Of a stretch of DNA of 36,381 nt, positions 19,079-25,367 are shown piece after piece (positions within the stretch are counted from its first letter, which is position 1; every line of letters starts with the position of its first letter). Both the position numbers and the translations under genes were made by a program. A model generated the notes under the pieces. The model was not told the origin of the DNA and made no database searches. It was given only the letters and a program-made list of their open reading frames with translations. Source of the stretch: Gammaproteobacteria bacterium (GTDB lineage Bacteria; Pseudomonadota; Gammaproteobacteria; JABXHR01); NCBI GenBank assembly GCA_013373515.1, contig JABXHR010000133.1, forward strand, positions 1 to 36,381, given 5' to 3'.

Positions 19079-19920
19079 TTGCCGTCGCCCGCACCATTCG
19101 TAAGTGGCTCGAAATCACCGCCCTACCGCTGACTGCCGGTCTGTTATTGATCGGTGCCGCCCATGCTGCGCCGAGGATTATGGCTGTGGTCAACGGTGTG
19201 CCCTATCTTCAAACCGAAATTGAGCGATTTCTCGAGCCAGGCCAAGACCCCAACCAAGTTCTTCGTGATCTAGCACTCGAGCAGTTGTTGCGCGAACGCG
19301 CCAACGCGGCGATCCCACTGATTCCACCAGAGCTGCTAGAGCAGGCCCGCCTCGAACTACTGGCCATGGACCGCGCCGTCAACCCGACTGAGCTGGCCGA
19401 ACTGGTCAAAACTGAACTATACATCCAAACCTATCTCTCAGATGCGGTCAGCATCACCGAGCAAGATGTCAGCGATTACCTAGTCAACAATCCACAATCC
19501 GCCAGTGCAAACCGCATTGAGTTTGTAACGATTCCGCCAACGTCACCGTTGACACAAAATCTCCCACAACTCGAGCGCGACTTCCATCAATATGGCTTTA
19601 CCGCCGTCGCTGCACAGCTGCACCAAAAAGGCCTTCTCAAAGGCGGTCAGGTTAAGCTGACGGCGCAGACGCCACTGAGCGCGCGCTGGAGAGCAGAGCT
19701 AGCGAAACTGCCACTCGGTAGTATTTCGTCGGCCATTGCCACCACCAACGGCACCGCATTTATCCATAAACCCAGCGATGGCAAAATCGTCGACAAAGAC
19801 GCCGCCAAAGCCGCTGTACTTGCCAACAAGCGCGCAGTGGCGTTAAGACAACTCGAGCGCGAATTGATCGAGGATGCGATTGTAGAAATCAAACTGCCCG
19901 GAGTGCGCCTTGCGCCATAA
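19075..19920 (+). CDS. surA: SurA-like periplasmic chaperone, unusually short (GTG start)
   Basis: Occupies the surA position between lptD and pdxA and starts at a GTG that overlaps the lptD stop (GTGA). It has a signal peptide ending GAAHA and the SurA-type opening APRIMAVVNGVPYLQTEIERFL. The helical N-domain (to about residue 150) contains LRDLALEQLLRERAN, ELVKTELYIQTYL and ITEQDVSDYL. After this only about 95 residues remain that could form one parvulin-like domain (FVTIPP, GLLKGGQVKL, LAKLPLGSISSAIATTNGTAFI), then a C-terminal helix rich in R, K and E. E. coli SurA has 428 residues with two parvulin domains; this has 281. The parvulin segment has clear length loss and few recognisable active-site residues, so it is probably a chaperone without prolyl isomerase activity. 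Its partners would be outer-membrane beta-barrels such as LptD. Confidence 0.85.
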   Translation: MIAVARTIRKWLEITALPLTAGLLLIGAAHAAPRIMAVVNGVPYLQTEIERFLEPGQDPNQVLRDLALEQLLRERANAAIPLIPPELLEQARLELLAMDRAVNPTELAELVKTELYIQTYLSDAVSITEQDVSDYLVNNPQSASANRIEFVTIPPTSPLTQNLPQLERDFHQYGFTAVAAQLHQKGLLKGGQVKLTAQTPLSARWRAELAKLPLGSISSAIATTNGTAFIHKPSDGKIVDKDAAKAAVLANKRAVALRQLERELIEDAIVEIKLPGVRLAP

Positions 19921-20836
19921 CATCGCCATCACCAGTGGTGAGCCTGCGGGAATTGGCCCAGCCCTTTGCGCTCACATCCCTCACCTCGACAACACACAAT
20001 GGCATGTCATCGGTGACGCCGACCTATTGGCACGGCACACTGATTCCACACGAGACGACATCCAATTGATCCACACGCCGCTTGCCGCGGCGGTAGAGGC
20101 TGGCAAGCTAAACTCGGCCAACGCACGCTATGTATTGAACACCTTAGACATCGCCTCAAGCGGCTGTTTGAGTGGGCAATTCGATGCGGTGGTCACCGCG
20201 CCGGTGCATAAGGGCGTCATCAATGACGCGGGCGAGGTATTTACCGGCCATACCGAATACTTCGCCGATCGTGCAAAATGTGACGTGGTGATGATGCTCG
20301 CTTGCGATAGCCTTCGCATGACCTTGGCCACCACACACTTGCCGCTTCGCCATGTGGCAGACGCGCTCAGCGTGGATTTGCTGTGTCACAAGCTGCGCAT
20401 CATCCACACCAGCCTGCAGGCACAGTTCGGGATCGAGTCGCCACAAATTGCAGTGCTGGGCCTCAATCCACACGCCGGAGAAAGCGGTCATATGGGCCGC
20501 GAGGAAATCGAGATCATTCAGCCCGCCATTGATATCTTGCGTGAAGAGGGTTTACAACTGAGCGACCCACTCCCCGCAGATACCGCTTTCACTCAAGCGC
20601 TGCGGCAACGCTATCATGCGTACTTTTCCATGTTCCACGACCAAGGCCTGCCGGTTGTCAAATTTGCAGGGTTTGGCGAGGTCGTGAATATCACGCTCGG
20701 TCTCCCCTACATCCGTACATCGGTCGATCATGGCACCGCGCTCGACAAAGCCGTCTCGGGAGATTTCAGCCCGACAAGCTTTGTAAAGGCCGCTAGAATA
20801 GCGGCTCAACTGCTAGCCAATTCGAGCGCGACTTGA
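19910..20836 (+). CDS. pdxA: 4-hydroxythreonine-4-phosphate dehydrogenase PdxA (TTG start)
   Basis: A 308-residue enzyme of pyridoxal 5'-phosphate synthesis, oxidising 4-phosphohydroxy-L-threonine with NAD(P). The start is TTG at 19910, with GGAG 7 nt upstream and an 11-nt overlap with surA. It is needed to include the conserved NIAITSGEPAGIGPAL opening. Further motifs are VTAPVHKGVINDAG, FTGHTEYFAD (metal-binding His), LGLNPHAGESGHMGREE, FHDQGLPVVKF (metal-binding His) and IRTSVDHGTALD (third metal-binding His). Slightly shorter than the E. coli enzyme (329 aa). Confidence 0.95.
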   Translation: MRHNIAITSGEPAGIGPALCAHIPHLDNTQWHVIGDADLLARHTDSTRDDIQLIHTPLAAAVEAGKLNSANARYVLNTLDIASSGCLSGQFDAVVTAPVHKGVINDAGEVFTGHTEYFADRAKCDVVMMLACDSLRMTLATTHLPLRHVADALSVDLLCHKLRIIHTSLQAQFGIESPQIAVLGLNPHAGESGHMGREEIEIIQPAIDILREEGLQLSDPLPADTAFTQALRQRYHAYFSMFHDQGLPVVKFAGFGEVVNITLGLPYIRTSVDHGTALDKAVSGDFSPTSFVKAARIAAQLLANSSAT

Positions 20837-21597
20837 AACACATCCCCAGAAAACGCTTCGGCCAACATTTTTTGACCGATCAAGCGATGATCAATGCCAT
20901 CGTCAACGCAATACATCCGGCGCAAAGTGGCACATTGGTCGAAATTGGGCCTGGCGAAGGGGCGATGACTTACCCTCTTCTCGCTGCGCGCGATCAACTC
21001 ACCGTGGTTGAATTAGACCGAGACTTGGTGCAACGCTGGCAGGCAAGGCAACTCGACGGGCTGCAGATCGTGGCGGCCGATGCGTTGACGGTCGACTATC
21101 CAGCGCTCACGCAAAGCTCACCGCTACGCGTCGTTGGCAATTTGCCCTACAACATCTCCACCCCGCTTATATTTCACCTGCTGTCTTTTGGTGACCAAAT
21201 TCAAGAGATGGTGTTTATGCTGCAAAAAGAGGTCGTCGATCGCCTCTGCGCCACGCCAAATCACAAAAGCTACGGCAAGCTGTCAATCATGACGCAGCTA
21301 TACTGCCATGCAGAAGCGCTGTTCGATGTGCCACCAGAATGTTTCGACCCGCCGCCAAAAGTCATGTCGGCCATGGTCAAGCTCACCCCCAAGGCGCAGT
21401 TGCCAGATGTCGACATTTTTCTGTTTGAAAAAGTCGTCACCGCCGCCTTTGCACAACGGCGAAAAACGCTGCGCAACACCCTAAAGACACTGCTCAGCGC
21501 AGCGCAAATCGAAGCGGCAGGGCTCGACCCCAGCTTGCGTGCTGAGGCGCTTTCGGAGCAGGATTTTATCCATCTGACCCGCCAGCTGACATCATGA
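20833..21597 (+). CDS. rsmA: 16S rRNA (adenine1518/1519-N6)-dimethyltransferase RsmA/KsgA (TTG start)
   Basis: A 254-residue SAM-dependent rRNA dimethyltransferase acting late in 30S assembly on two adjacent adenines of helix 45. Motifs are RKRFGQHFLTD at the N-terminus, VEIGPGEGAMTYPLL (SAM-binding motif I), VVELDRDLV, the catalytic NLPYNIST, and CFDPPPKVMSAMV. The start is TTG at 20833, overlapping the pdxA stop as TTGA. The next Met codon is downstream of the conserved RFGQHFL motif, so the non-ATG start is necessary. Fourth gene of the lptD operon. Confidence 0.96.
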   Translation: MKHIPRKRFGQHFLTDQAMINAIVNAIHPAQSGTLVEIGPGEGAMTYPLLAARDQLTVVELDRDLVQRWQARQLDGLQIVAADALTVDYPALTQSSPLRVVGNLPYNISTPLIFHLLSFGDQIQEMVFMLQKEVVDRLCATPNHKSYGKLSIMTQLYCHAEALFDVPPECFDPPPKVMSAMVKLTPKAQLPDVDIFLFEKVVTAAFAQRRKTLRNTLKTLLSAAQIEAAGLDPSLRAEALSEQDFIHLTRQLTS

Positions 21598-22367
21598 CGC
21601 ATTGGGTCATTGGGGACGTTCAGGGCTGTGCCGCTGCCCTGAATGACTTGATTGAGGCATTAGACCTCAAACCCGCCGACAAACTCTGGTTTGTCGGCGA
21701 TCTGGTGAATCGTGGCGAAGACTCGCTCGGCGCGCTGCGAACCGTCAAAGCGCTATGCGAACGCGGCATCGCACAAACCGTGCTTGGCAATCATGATTTT
21801 CATCTGCTCGGTGTCTATGCTGGACTGCGACGCATCAAAGGCAAAGACACCATCGAGCCGATTTTGCAGGCACAAGATGTCGACGAACTGATCGATTGGC
21901 TGCGCGCCCAGCCTTTGATGATTGAAAACGACAGCGCCATCATTGTGCACGCAGGCCTGCATCCAGATTGGAGCATCGCAGAGGCACGGCAAAAGGCTGC
22001 ACTGCTGCACACTCGCCTTGCAGACGATGATTGGCGAGAGCACCTACACAATTGGTTCGCCAACCCAGCGTCTAGCGAGAGCCAAGACTTATCCGTTTTC
22101 ACGAGAATGCGTTTTTTCAATCAAGATGGCAGCTTGAACTGGGACAGCAGCGATGAGCCAGAAAACCGGCCAGATTTAGTGCCGTGGTACGCTATGCCAA
22201 CCCAGCGTCCACGGCCAAAAATCATCTTCGGTCATTGGTCAGCACTGGGTTATCGCAACATGCCAAACGCGGTATCCACCGATACCGGCGCGGTGTGGGG
22301 ACGCGAATTAACCGCCGTCAATCTGCATACCCCCGAGCACATCGTGCAGGTCCACCGAGCACTCTAG
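21594..22367 (+). CDS. apaH: Symmetrical bis(5'-nucleosyl)-tetraphosphatase ApaH
   Basis: A 257-residue PPP-family metallophosphatase that splits Ap4A into two ADP. Signature motifs are WVIGDVQGC (metal ligands), FVGDLVNRGEDSLGALR, VLGNHDFHLLGV, IVHAGLHPDW and IIFGHWSALGY. It overlaps the rsmA stop by 4 nt, so apaG, which lies between these genes in E. coli, is absent. The protein ends VNLHTPEHIVQVHRAL, about 20 residues short of E. coli ApaH (280 aa). Its TAG stop lies exactly at the left edge of the repeat element starting at 22366. That may mean the original 3' end was cut by the insertion, though the core domain is complete. Confidence 0.95.
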   Translation: MTHWVIGDVQGCAAALNDLIEALDLKPADKLWFVGDLVNRGEDSLGALRTVKALCERGIAQTVLGNHDFHLLGVYAGLRRIKGKDTIEPILQAQDVDELIDWLRAQPLMIENDSAIIVHAGLHPDWSIAEARQKAALLHTRLADDDWREHLHNWFANPASSESQDLSVFTRMRFFNQDGSLNWDSSDEPENRPDLVPWYAMPTQRPRPKIIFGHWSALGYRNMPNAVSTDTGAVWGRELTAVNLHTPEHIVQVHRAL

Positions 22368-22397
22368 GGCACTTCTAAAAACTCCTCGAGTGTTTCG
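22366..22397 (+). repeat. Left terminal inverted repeat of the element
   Basis: A 32-bp repeat beginning AGGGCACTTCTAAAAAC and ending GTTTCG. It differs from the reverse complement of 22600-22631 at only three positions. Its first two bases are the last two of the apaH TAG stop codon. Confidence 0.9.
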
Positions 22398-22404
22398 CGG
22401 GAGT

Positions 22405-22490
22405 CTTATAGCGTGCTGGGCTAGGAGAAGCTCGACGTATAAGGGTTGTTCCCTTATCGAGGGCTACGACAACGCCCAGTGCGCTATAAG
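22405..22490. repeat. Internal palindromic arm A
   Basis: Outer arms at 22405-22421 (CTTATAGCGTGCTGGGC) and 22474-22490 are complementary at 15 of 17 positions. At the centre is a hairpin with perfect 7-bp arms ATAAGGG (22439-22445) and CCCTTAT (22451-22457) around a TTGTT loop. It is extended outward by CTCG (22431-22434) and CGAG (22458-22461). Confidence 0.85.
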
Positions 22491-22509
22491 CCCCGCCCGA
22501 CGGGACATT

Positions 22510-22594
22510 GCGAGATTTCACTGCAACGGCGTCGCCACGCTTGCCAAGGTCTAGACATTGCCTGCGCGCGGCTCCTTGTTCAGTGAAATCTCGC
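22510..22594. repeat. Internal palindromic arm B
   Basis: GCGAGATTTCACTG at 22510-22523 and its perfect 14-bp reverse complement at 22581-22594 enclose 57 bp that includes the short palindrome GTCTAGAC. With arm A and the terminal repeats this makes three nested or adjacent stems within 266 bp. Confidence 0.85.
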
Positions 22595-22599
22595 TTTGT

Positions 22600-22631
22600 C
22601 GAAACGCGCGAGGGGTTTTTAGAAGTGCCCT
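22600..22631 (-). repeat. Right terminal inverted repeat of the element
   Basis: A 32-bp partner of 22366-22397, ending TTTTTAGAAGTGCCCT on the plus strand, with three mismatches to the left copy. From here to the terminator at 22707 I see no further gene or repeat. Confidence 0.9.
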
Positions 22632-22706
22632 TAGGGCAACACGAATCAAGGTTTTGCTTGGATCACCGGCCAGATTCAGTTCTTAGAAAAAGTGAGTCTA
22701 AAAACG

Positions 22707-22734
22707 AAAAAACCCGCGAGCAGGGCATCGCGGG
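22707..22734 (-). terminator. Rho-independent terminator of the PepSY gene
   Basis: Read on the minus strand, a perfect 7-bp stem CCCGCGA/TCGCGGG (22728-22734 and 22713-22719) with an 8-nt loop is followed directly by a run of six T (22707-22712 complement). It lies about 20 nt beyond the stop of the PepSY gene at 22756, in the right orientation to end that transcript. Confidence 0.88.
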
Positions 22735-22755
22735 AAACGAGAGTTGGGCTGTGTT

Positions 22756-23082
22756 TTACTCGCCGTCACCAAACCAAGATCGGTGCTTTTTAAGTTTGTT
22801 TTCTAGCACCTCGCCGGTGTTGGCGTCGATGATGAGTTTGTGACGTTGTTGATCCGCTGAGGCGACTTTGACTTCCCAGACAATTTTACCGTCCTCTTTT
22901 TCGAGTTCTAGCGATTGGATGTCGCCCGGCACCTGCGCCAGCGCCAGCTCGCTTGCCTGCATCAGATCCAGGCTGTAGTCCGTGGGTGCAATGATGTGGC
23001 GATCACCCGCCGTCGCAACGCCTGCGCTGAGAAGTACCACGCCGAGGGTACCGATTGCTAAGGTGTTTTTAAGCTTCTTCAT
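22756..23082 (-). CDS. PepSY domain protein, secreted
   Basis: A 108-residue exported protein. The ATG at 23082 has a GGAG site 6-7 nt upstream and opens a classic signal peptide (MKKLKNTLAIG, hydrophobic GVVLLSAGVATAG, cleavage near residue 25). The rest is one PepSY domain: LDLMQASELALAQVPGDIQSLELEKEDG, then VWEVKVASADQQRHKLIIDANTGEVLENKL. Such domains occur in small periplasmic proteins thought to modulate proteases or metal and redox systems; the specific function is unknown. An upstream extension to 23151 lacks support. It has its own terminator. A perfect 7-bp hairpin lies in its 5' leader (23110-23129). Confidence 0.88.
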   Translation of the reverse strand: MKKLKNTLAIGTLGVVLLSAGVATAGDRHIIAPTDYSLDLMQASELALAQVPGDIQSLELEKEDGKIVWEVKVASADQQRHKLIIDANTGEVLENKLKKHRSWFGDGE

Positions 23083-23109
23083 TTTAAATCTCCAGTGTTG
23101 TTTAAGTTG

Positions 23110-23129
23110 GCGAAGCCCGCTTGCTTCGC
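23110..23129 (-). other. Hairpin in the PepSY 5' leader
   Basis: Perfect 7-bp arms GCGAAGC (23110-23116) and GCTTCGC (23123-23129) around a 6-nt loop, 28-47 nt upstream of the PepSY start codon. Depending on the unseen transcription start it would be a 5'-UTR hairpin or an operator. Flanking GTTGGC copies on both sides (23106-23111 and 23130-23135) are direct repeats. Confidence 0.45.
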
Positions 23130-23180
23130 GTTGGCTAAAGATTAAGCACACTGAATTAGGAGAAACTTAGGCTAAGTGAA

Positions 23181-23564
23181 TTAGCCAAACAACCAACCAT
23201 GTAGCAAACGCCCGGGCGCGAATGCAAAGCTGCCGGCGATGCCAATTCCGCCGACATACATCAGGGTGACGATACGTTGATGCCGCTTGATGTCACCACC
23301 GCGCGCGGCAGTGATGGCAAGCCATGCACCGATCATGGTGACGATCGACAGTAAGTGAATTAAACCAAACCTTTGCATTAAAACGGGGCCGACTTTTGCG
23401 CTGATCAGCAAGCTTGCCATGGCGGTGACGACCATCAGCAGCATCCAGAGTTTGCCGAGGCGCTTGTGCATGGGGCTGCCTTTTTTGTTGATAAACATCG
23501 CCAAGCCCAGCAATGCCGCAGGTATGACCGTCCAGAGGTGGATTTGGATGACAAGGTTTTGCAT
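23181..23564 (-). CDS. DUF2306 family membrane protein
   Basis: A 127-residue integral membrane protein starting at the ATG at 23564 (AGGAC ribosome site). The longer reading from 23639 crosses the regulatory region and is rejected. Four hydrophobic segments are visible: LWTVIPAALLGLAMF, LWMLLMVVTAMASLLI, LIHLLSIVTMIGAWLAI and YVGGIGIAGSFAFAPG. The inter-helix loop KKGSPMHKRLGKLW matches the DUF2306 signature (short basic loop with H-R-x-G-R/K), and a second loop reads GGDIKRHQR. Function is unknown. It is transcribed divergently from a PadR-type regulator whose operators lie over this gene's promoter, so it is probably that repressor's direct target. Confidence 0.85.
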   Translation of the reverse strand: MQNLVIQIHLWTVIPAALLGLAMFINKKGSPMHKRLGKLWMLLMVVTAMASLLISAKVGPVLMQRFGLIHLLSIVTMIGAWLAITAARGGDIKRHQRIVTLMYVGGIGIAGSFAFAPGRLLHGWLFG

Positions 23565-23578
23565 GTAATGTCCTTTTG

Positions 23579-23638
23579 TATGCAATAAGTTGCATAGTAT
23601 CGCTCCGGCATGACATATGCAACAATGTGCATATGTCA
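23579..23638. promoter_or_regulatory. Divergent promoter with two perfect palindromic operators
   Basis: Operator 1 (23579-23596) is TATGCAA and TTGCATA separated by 4 bp. Operator 2 (23611-23638) has perfect 11-bp arms, TGACATATGCA and TGCATATGTCA, with a 6-bp spacer. Both share the core ATGCA. A minus-strand promoter for the DUF2306 gene fits well: -35 TTGCAT (23617-23622, inside operator 2), 17-bp spacer, -10 TACTAT (23594-23599, overlapping operator 1). A plus-strand candidate uses TTGCAT (23590-23595), 17 bp, then ACATAT (23613-23618). Operator 2 extends across the padR start codon. This layout is what an autoregulated PadR repressor would need. Confidence 0.75.
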
Positions 23639-24178
23639 TTGCGCCATGTTCTTCTCTGCCAACTCAGCACTGCGCCCAAATCGGGGTACGATTTGACGGT
23701 GGCGCTCGATCGTTCAATTCGTCAGTTTTGGCATGCCAGCCATCAACAGGTTTATCGCGAATTGGCCAAAATGACCGAGCTGGGCTGGGTGGATTTCGAG
23801 GTTGAGCAGCAGCCCAAAAAACCTGACCTTAAGCGCTATTACGTGACGCAAGCAGGGCTTGAAGCGCTGAGCGCCTGGGCCGGTAGTGAGATTCCTGCGC
23901 TGAAAATCAAAAACGAAATGTTGATCCGGCTACTGGCAATGCCACAGGTGGGGGCGGCGCCCGTGGTCGCAAGCTTCGAGCAGGAGTTGGCTCGTGTGAA
24001 TGCATTACTGTCGGAGCTATCGTCTATGCATTCGACGTATTTTAAGTCGGTACCCCCCAACGGCAACCCGACGCAGCTGGCCATGTATTTGTCTTTGCAA
24101 TATGGCATTGAGTATTGGTCGATGACCGCTCGCTGGTTGCAACAAACCATTGGTCTTTTGTCGGGGCCTTCACACTGA
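23633..24178 (+). CDS. PadR family transcriptional regulator
   Basis: A 181-residue regulator beginning at the ATG at 23633 with MSLRHVLLCQLSTAPKSGYDL, the standard PadR N-terminus. The winged helix covers about residues 1-85 and includes FWHASHQQVYRELAKMTELGWVDFE and the wing KPDLKRYYVTQAGLEALSAW. The remaining C-terminal helices fit the PadR_C/Vir-type dimerisation domain. The start codon lies within a perfect palindrome and has no Shine-Dalgarno sequence. The best plus-strand promoter would leave almost no leader, so the mRNA may be leaderless. It is divergent from a DUF2306 gene and followed 50 nt later, on the same strand, by the lipid operon. It could therefore control both. Ligand unknown. 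Confidence 0.9.
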   Translation: MSLRHVLLCQLSTAPKSGYDLTVALDRSIRQFWHASHQQVYRELAKMTELGWVDFEVEQQPKKPDLKRYYVTQAGLEALSAWAGSEIPALKIKNEMLIRLLAMPQVGAAPVVASFEQELARVNALLSELSSMHSTYFKSVPPNGNPTQLAMYLSLQYGIEYWSMTARWLQQTIGLLSGPSH

Positions 24179-24228
24179 TTTGACATTGACACGGTTACTG
24201 TCTCGCTCAATCAATGCGAGAACCGCGA

Positions 24229-24666
24229 ATGGTCAACGACACTCCTCAAGCCTTAAACGCCTTTATCCAGCTTTACCAAAGCTTGGGGGTGGACGAGCTC
24301 GAGCGCATTTTAGAGGTCTACGATGACGCGGTGGTGTTTCAAGATCCATTGCATCGTGTAGACGGTAGCGCCGCGCTGTTGGCGTACTTTGAAAACCTAT
24401 ATACCAACCTCTCATACTGCCACTTTGACATTAAAAGCACGTTGCACAGCGACACCGCCGCCATGGTGTCATGGCAGATGCGTTTTGTGCATCCCAAGCT
24501 CAATGCTGGACAAGAGGTGGCCGTCGATGGCGTTAGCGAGCTGGCGTTTTCTGGCGACAAGGTAATCTCGCACCGCGATTATTTTGATGTCGGGCAAATG
24601 CTATACGAGCACATTTGGGGCGTGGGAGCGGTCATTCGCGCCATCAAAAAGCGAGCGTCGGCATGA
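24229..24666 (+). CDS. NTF2-like (SnoaL-type) protein of a lipid-modification operon
   Basis: A 145-residue protein with the cone-shaped NTF2-like fold signature: LNAFIQLYQSLGVDELERILEVYDDAVVFQDPLHRVDG, then MVSWQMRFVHPKL and HRDYFDVGQMLYEH. I start it at the ATG at 24229, which has GAGA 7 nt upstream; an ATG at 24214 is an alternative without a ribosome site. Close relatives head the SDR / FAD-oxidoreductase / DUF1365 / Cfa operon in other gammaproteobacteria. Whether it is an enzyme or a ligand-binding protein is unknown. The gap after padR (24179-24228) holds a tandem TTGACATTGACA (24180-24191) but no good -10, so co-transcription with padR remains possible. Its stop overlaps the SDR start by 4 nt. 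Confidence 0.82.
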   Translation: MVNDTPQALNAFIQLYQSLGVDELERILEVYDDAVVFQDPLHRVDGSAALLAYFENLYTNLSYCHFDIKSTLHSDTAAMVSWQMRFVHPKLNAGQEVAVDGVSELAFSGDKVISHRDYFDVGQMLYEHIWGVGAVIRAIKKRASA

Positions 24667-25367
24667 ATGTCTTGATCACAGGCGCCAGCACTGGCATCGG
24701 ACGGCAGCTTGCGAGCGACTATGCCGTTGCTGGACATCGAGTGTGGGGCAGCTCACGCAGTGGGCAGGCGCCAGATCATGTCGAAGCGCTTTCGTTTGAT
24801 GTCACCTCAATCGAGCAAATTGAATCGGCATGCCAAAGCCTCGACTCAATCGACCTGCTGATTCTAAATGCCGGTGGTTGCGAATATATCGATGATCCCG
24901 TGAATTTCGATGCGGCATTGTTTAAGCGAGTGATCGATACCAACTTAATCGGCGCTGCCAACTGCTTGCAGGTGCTACTGCCCAAAGTGGCTTGCGGTGG
25001 GCGCGTGGTGTTTGTCAGCTCTAGCGCTAGCTTTATGCCGCTACCTCGGGCTGAGGCTTACGGAGCGAGTAAGGCTGGATTGCAGTATTTGGCAGACACG
25101 TTGCGGGTTGATTTGGCTGCGCATTCGATACATGTCAGCGTGGTCAACCCAGGCTTTGTCGAAACCCCATTGACCGATAAAAACACATTCGACATGCCGT
25201 TTCGTATTCCTGTCGAGCGCGCCAGTCGCGAAATCATCGCGGGCATCGACAAGGGGCGCATGCACATCAAAACCCCGTGGGGCTTCACCACCGCACTGCA
25301 GTGGTTGGGTGCGCTACCACGTTTCTTACAACATCAACTAGCACTTAGAGTGAGATCAAACACATGA
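24663..25367 (+). CDS. Short-chain dehydrogenase/reductase (SDR)
   Basis: A 234-residue NAD(P)-dependent SDR. The start ATG at 24663 overlaps the upstream stop (ATGA) and puts the cofactor motif at the N-terminus: VLITGASTGIGRQLA (TGxxxGIG, residues 6-12). The NAG motif is LLILNAGG, the catalytic serine is in VVFVSSSASFMPLP, and the YxxxK pair is YGASK in AEAYGASKAGLQYLAD. VVNPGFVETPLTDKN follows, as usual. The catalytic set is complete. It is the second gene of the lipid operon, and its substrate is probably a fatty-acyl derivative. That is inferred from the neighbours only. Confidence 0.9.
   Translation: MNVLITGASTGIGRQLASDYAVAGHRVWGSSRSGQAPDHVEALSFDVTSIEQIESACQSLDSIDLLILNAGGCEYIDDPVNFDAALFKRVIDTNLIGAANCLQVLLPKVACGGRVVFVSSSASFMPLPRAEAYGASKAGLQYLADTLRVDLAAHSIHVSVVNPGFVETPLTDKNTFDMPFRIPVERASREIIAGIDKGRMHIKTPWGFTTALQWLGALPRFLQHQLALRVRSNT

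Larger units (their letters stand above)
22366..22631. mobile_element. MITE-like non-coding palindromic element
   Basis: A 266-bp element bounded by 32-bp inverted repeats that match at 29 of 32 positions (22366-22397 against 22600-22631). The outermost sequence is AGGGCACTTCTAAAAAC on both ends. Inside are two further inverted repeats, each forming its own arm (22405-22490 and 22510-22594), so the whole could fold as a Y or cloverleaf. No convincing gene is encoded. I see no clear target-site duplication; the flanks read CTCTA on the left and TTAGG on the right, depending on where the ends are placed. Size, terminal repeats and lack of coding capacity fit a miniature inverted-repeat transposable element mobilised in trans, perhaps by an IS5-type transposase. 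That family assignment is a guess. Confidence 0.75.

Noticed and set aside
19075-19920. surA as a frameshifted or truncated pseudogene
   Set aside because: The frame is continuous, it has a signal peptide and a plausible C-terminal helix, and it overlaps both neighbours in the normal operon style.
21594-21600. A hidden apaG between rsmA and apaH
   Set aside because: The two genes overlap by 4 nt and neither alternative frame there encodes an ApaG-like sequence.
22366-22631. tRNA or known structured RNA in the cloverleaf-like region
   Set aside because: The folding potential comes from transposon-like terminal repeats, and I find no tRNA-like anticodon/T-loop pattern or known riboswitch core.
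22508-22843. A 111-codon plus-strand open frame across the repeat element and the terminator
   Set aside because: It runs through two inverted repeats and antisense to the PepSY gene, has no recognisable domain and no ribosome site.
23170-23186. GGCTAA/TTAGCC hairpin at the end of the DUF2306 gene as a terminator
   Set aside because: A 6-bp AT-containing stem overlapping the stop codon and lacking a following T-run; too weak to call.
24180-24208. Sigma-70 promoter for the lipid operon at the tandem TTGACATTGACA
   Set aside because: No acceptable -10 hexamer lies 16-18 bp downstream of either copy, and I see no convincing ECF-type promoter.
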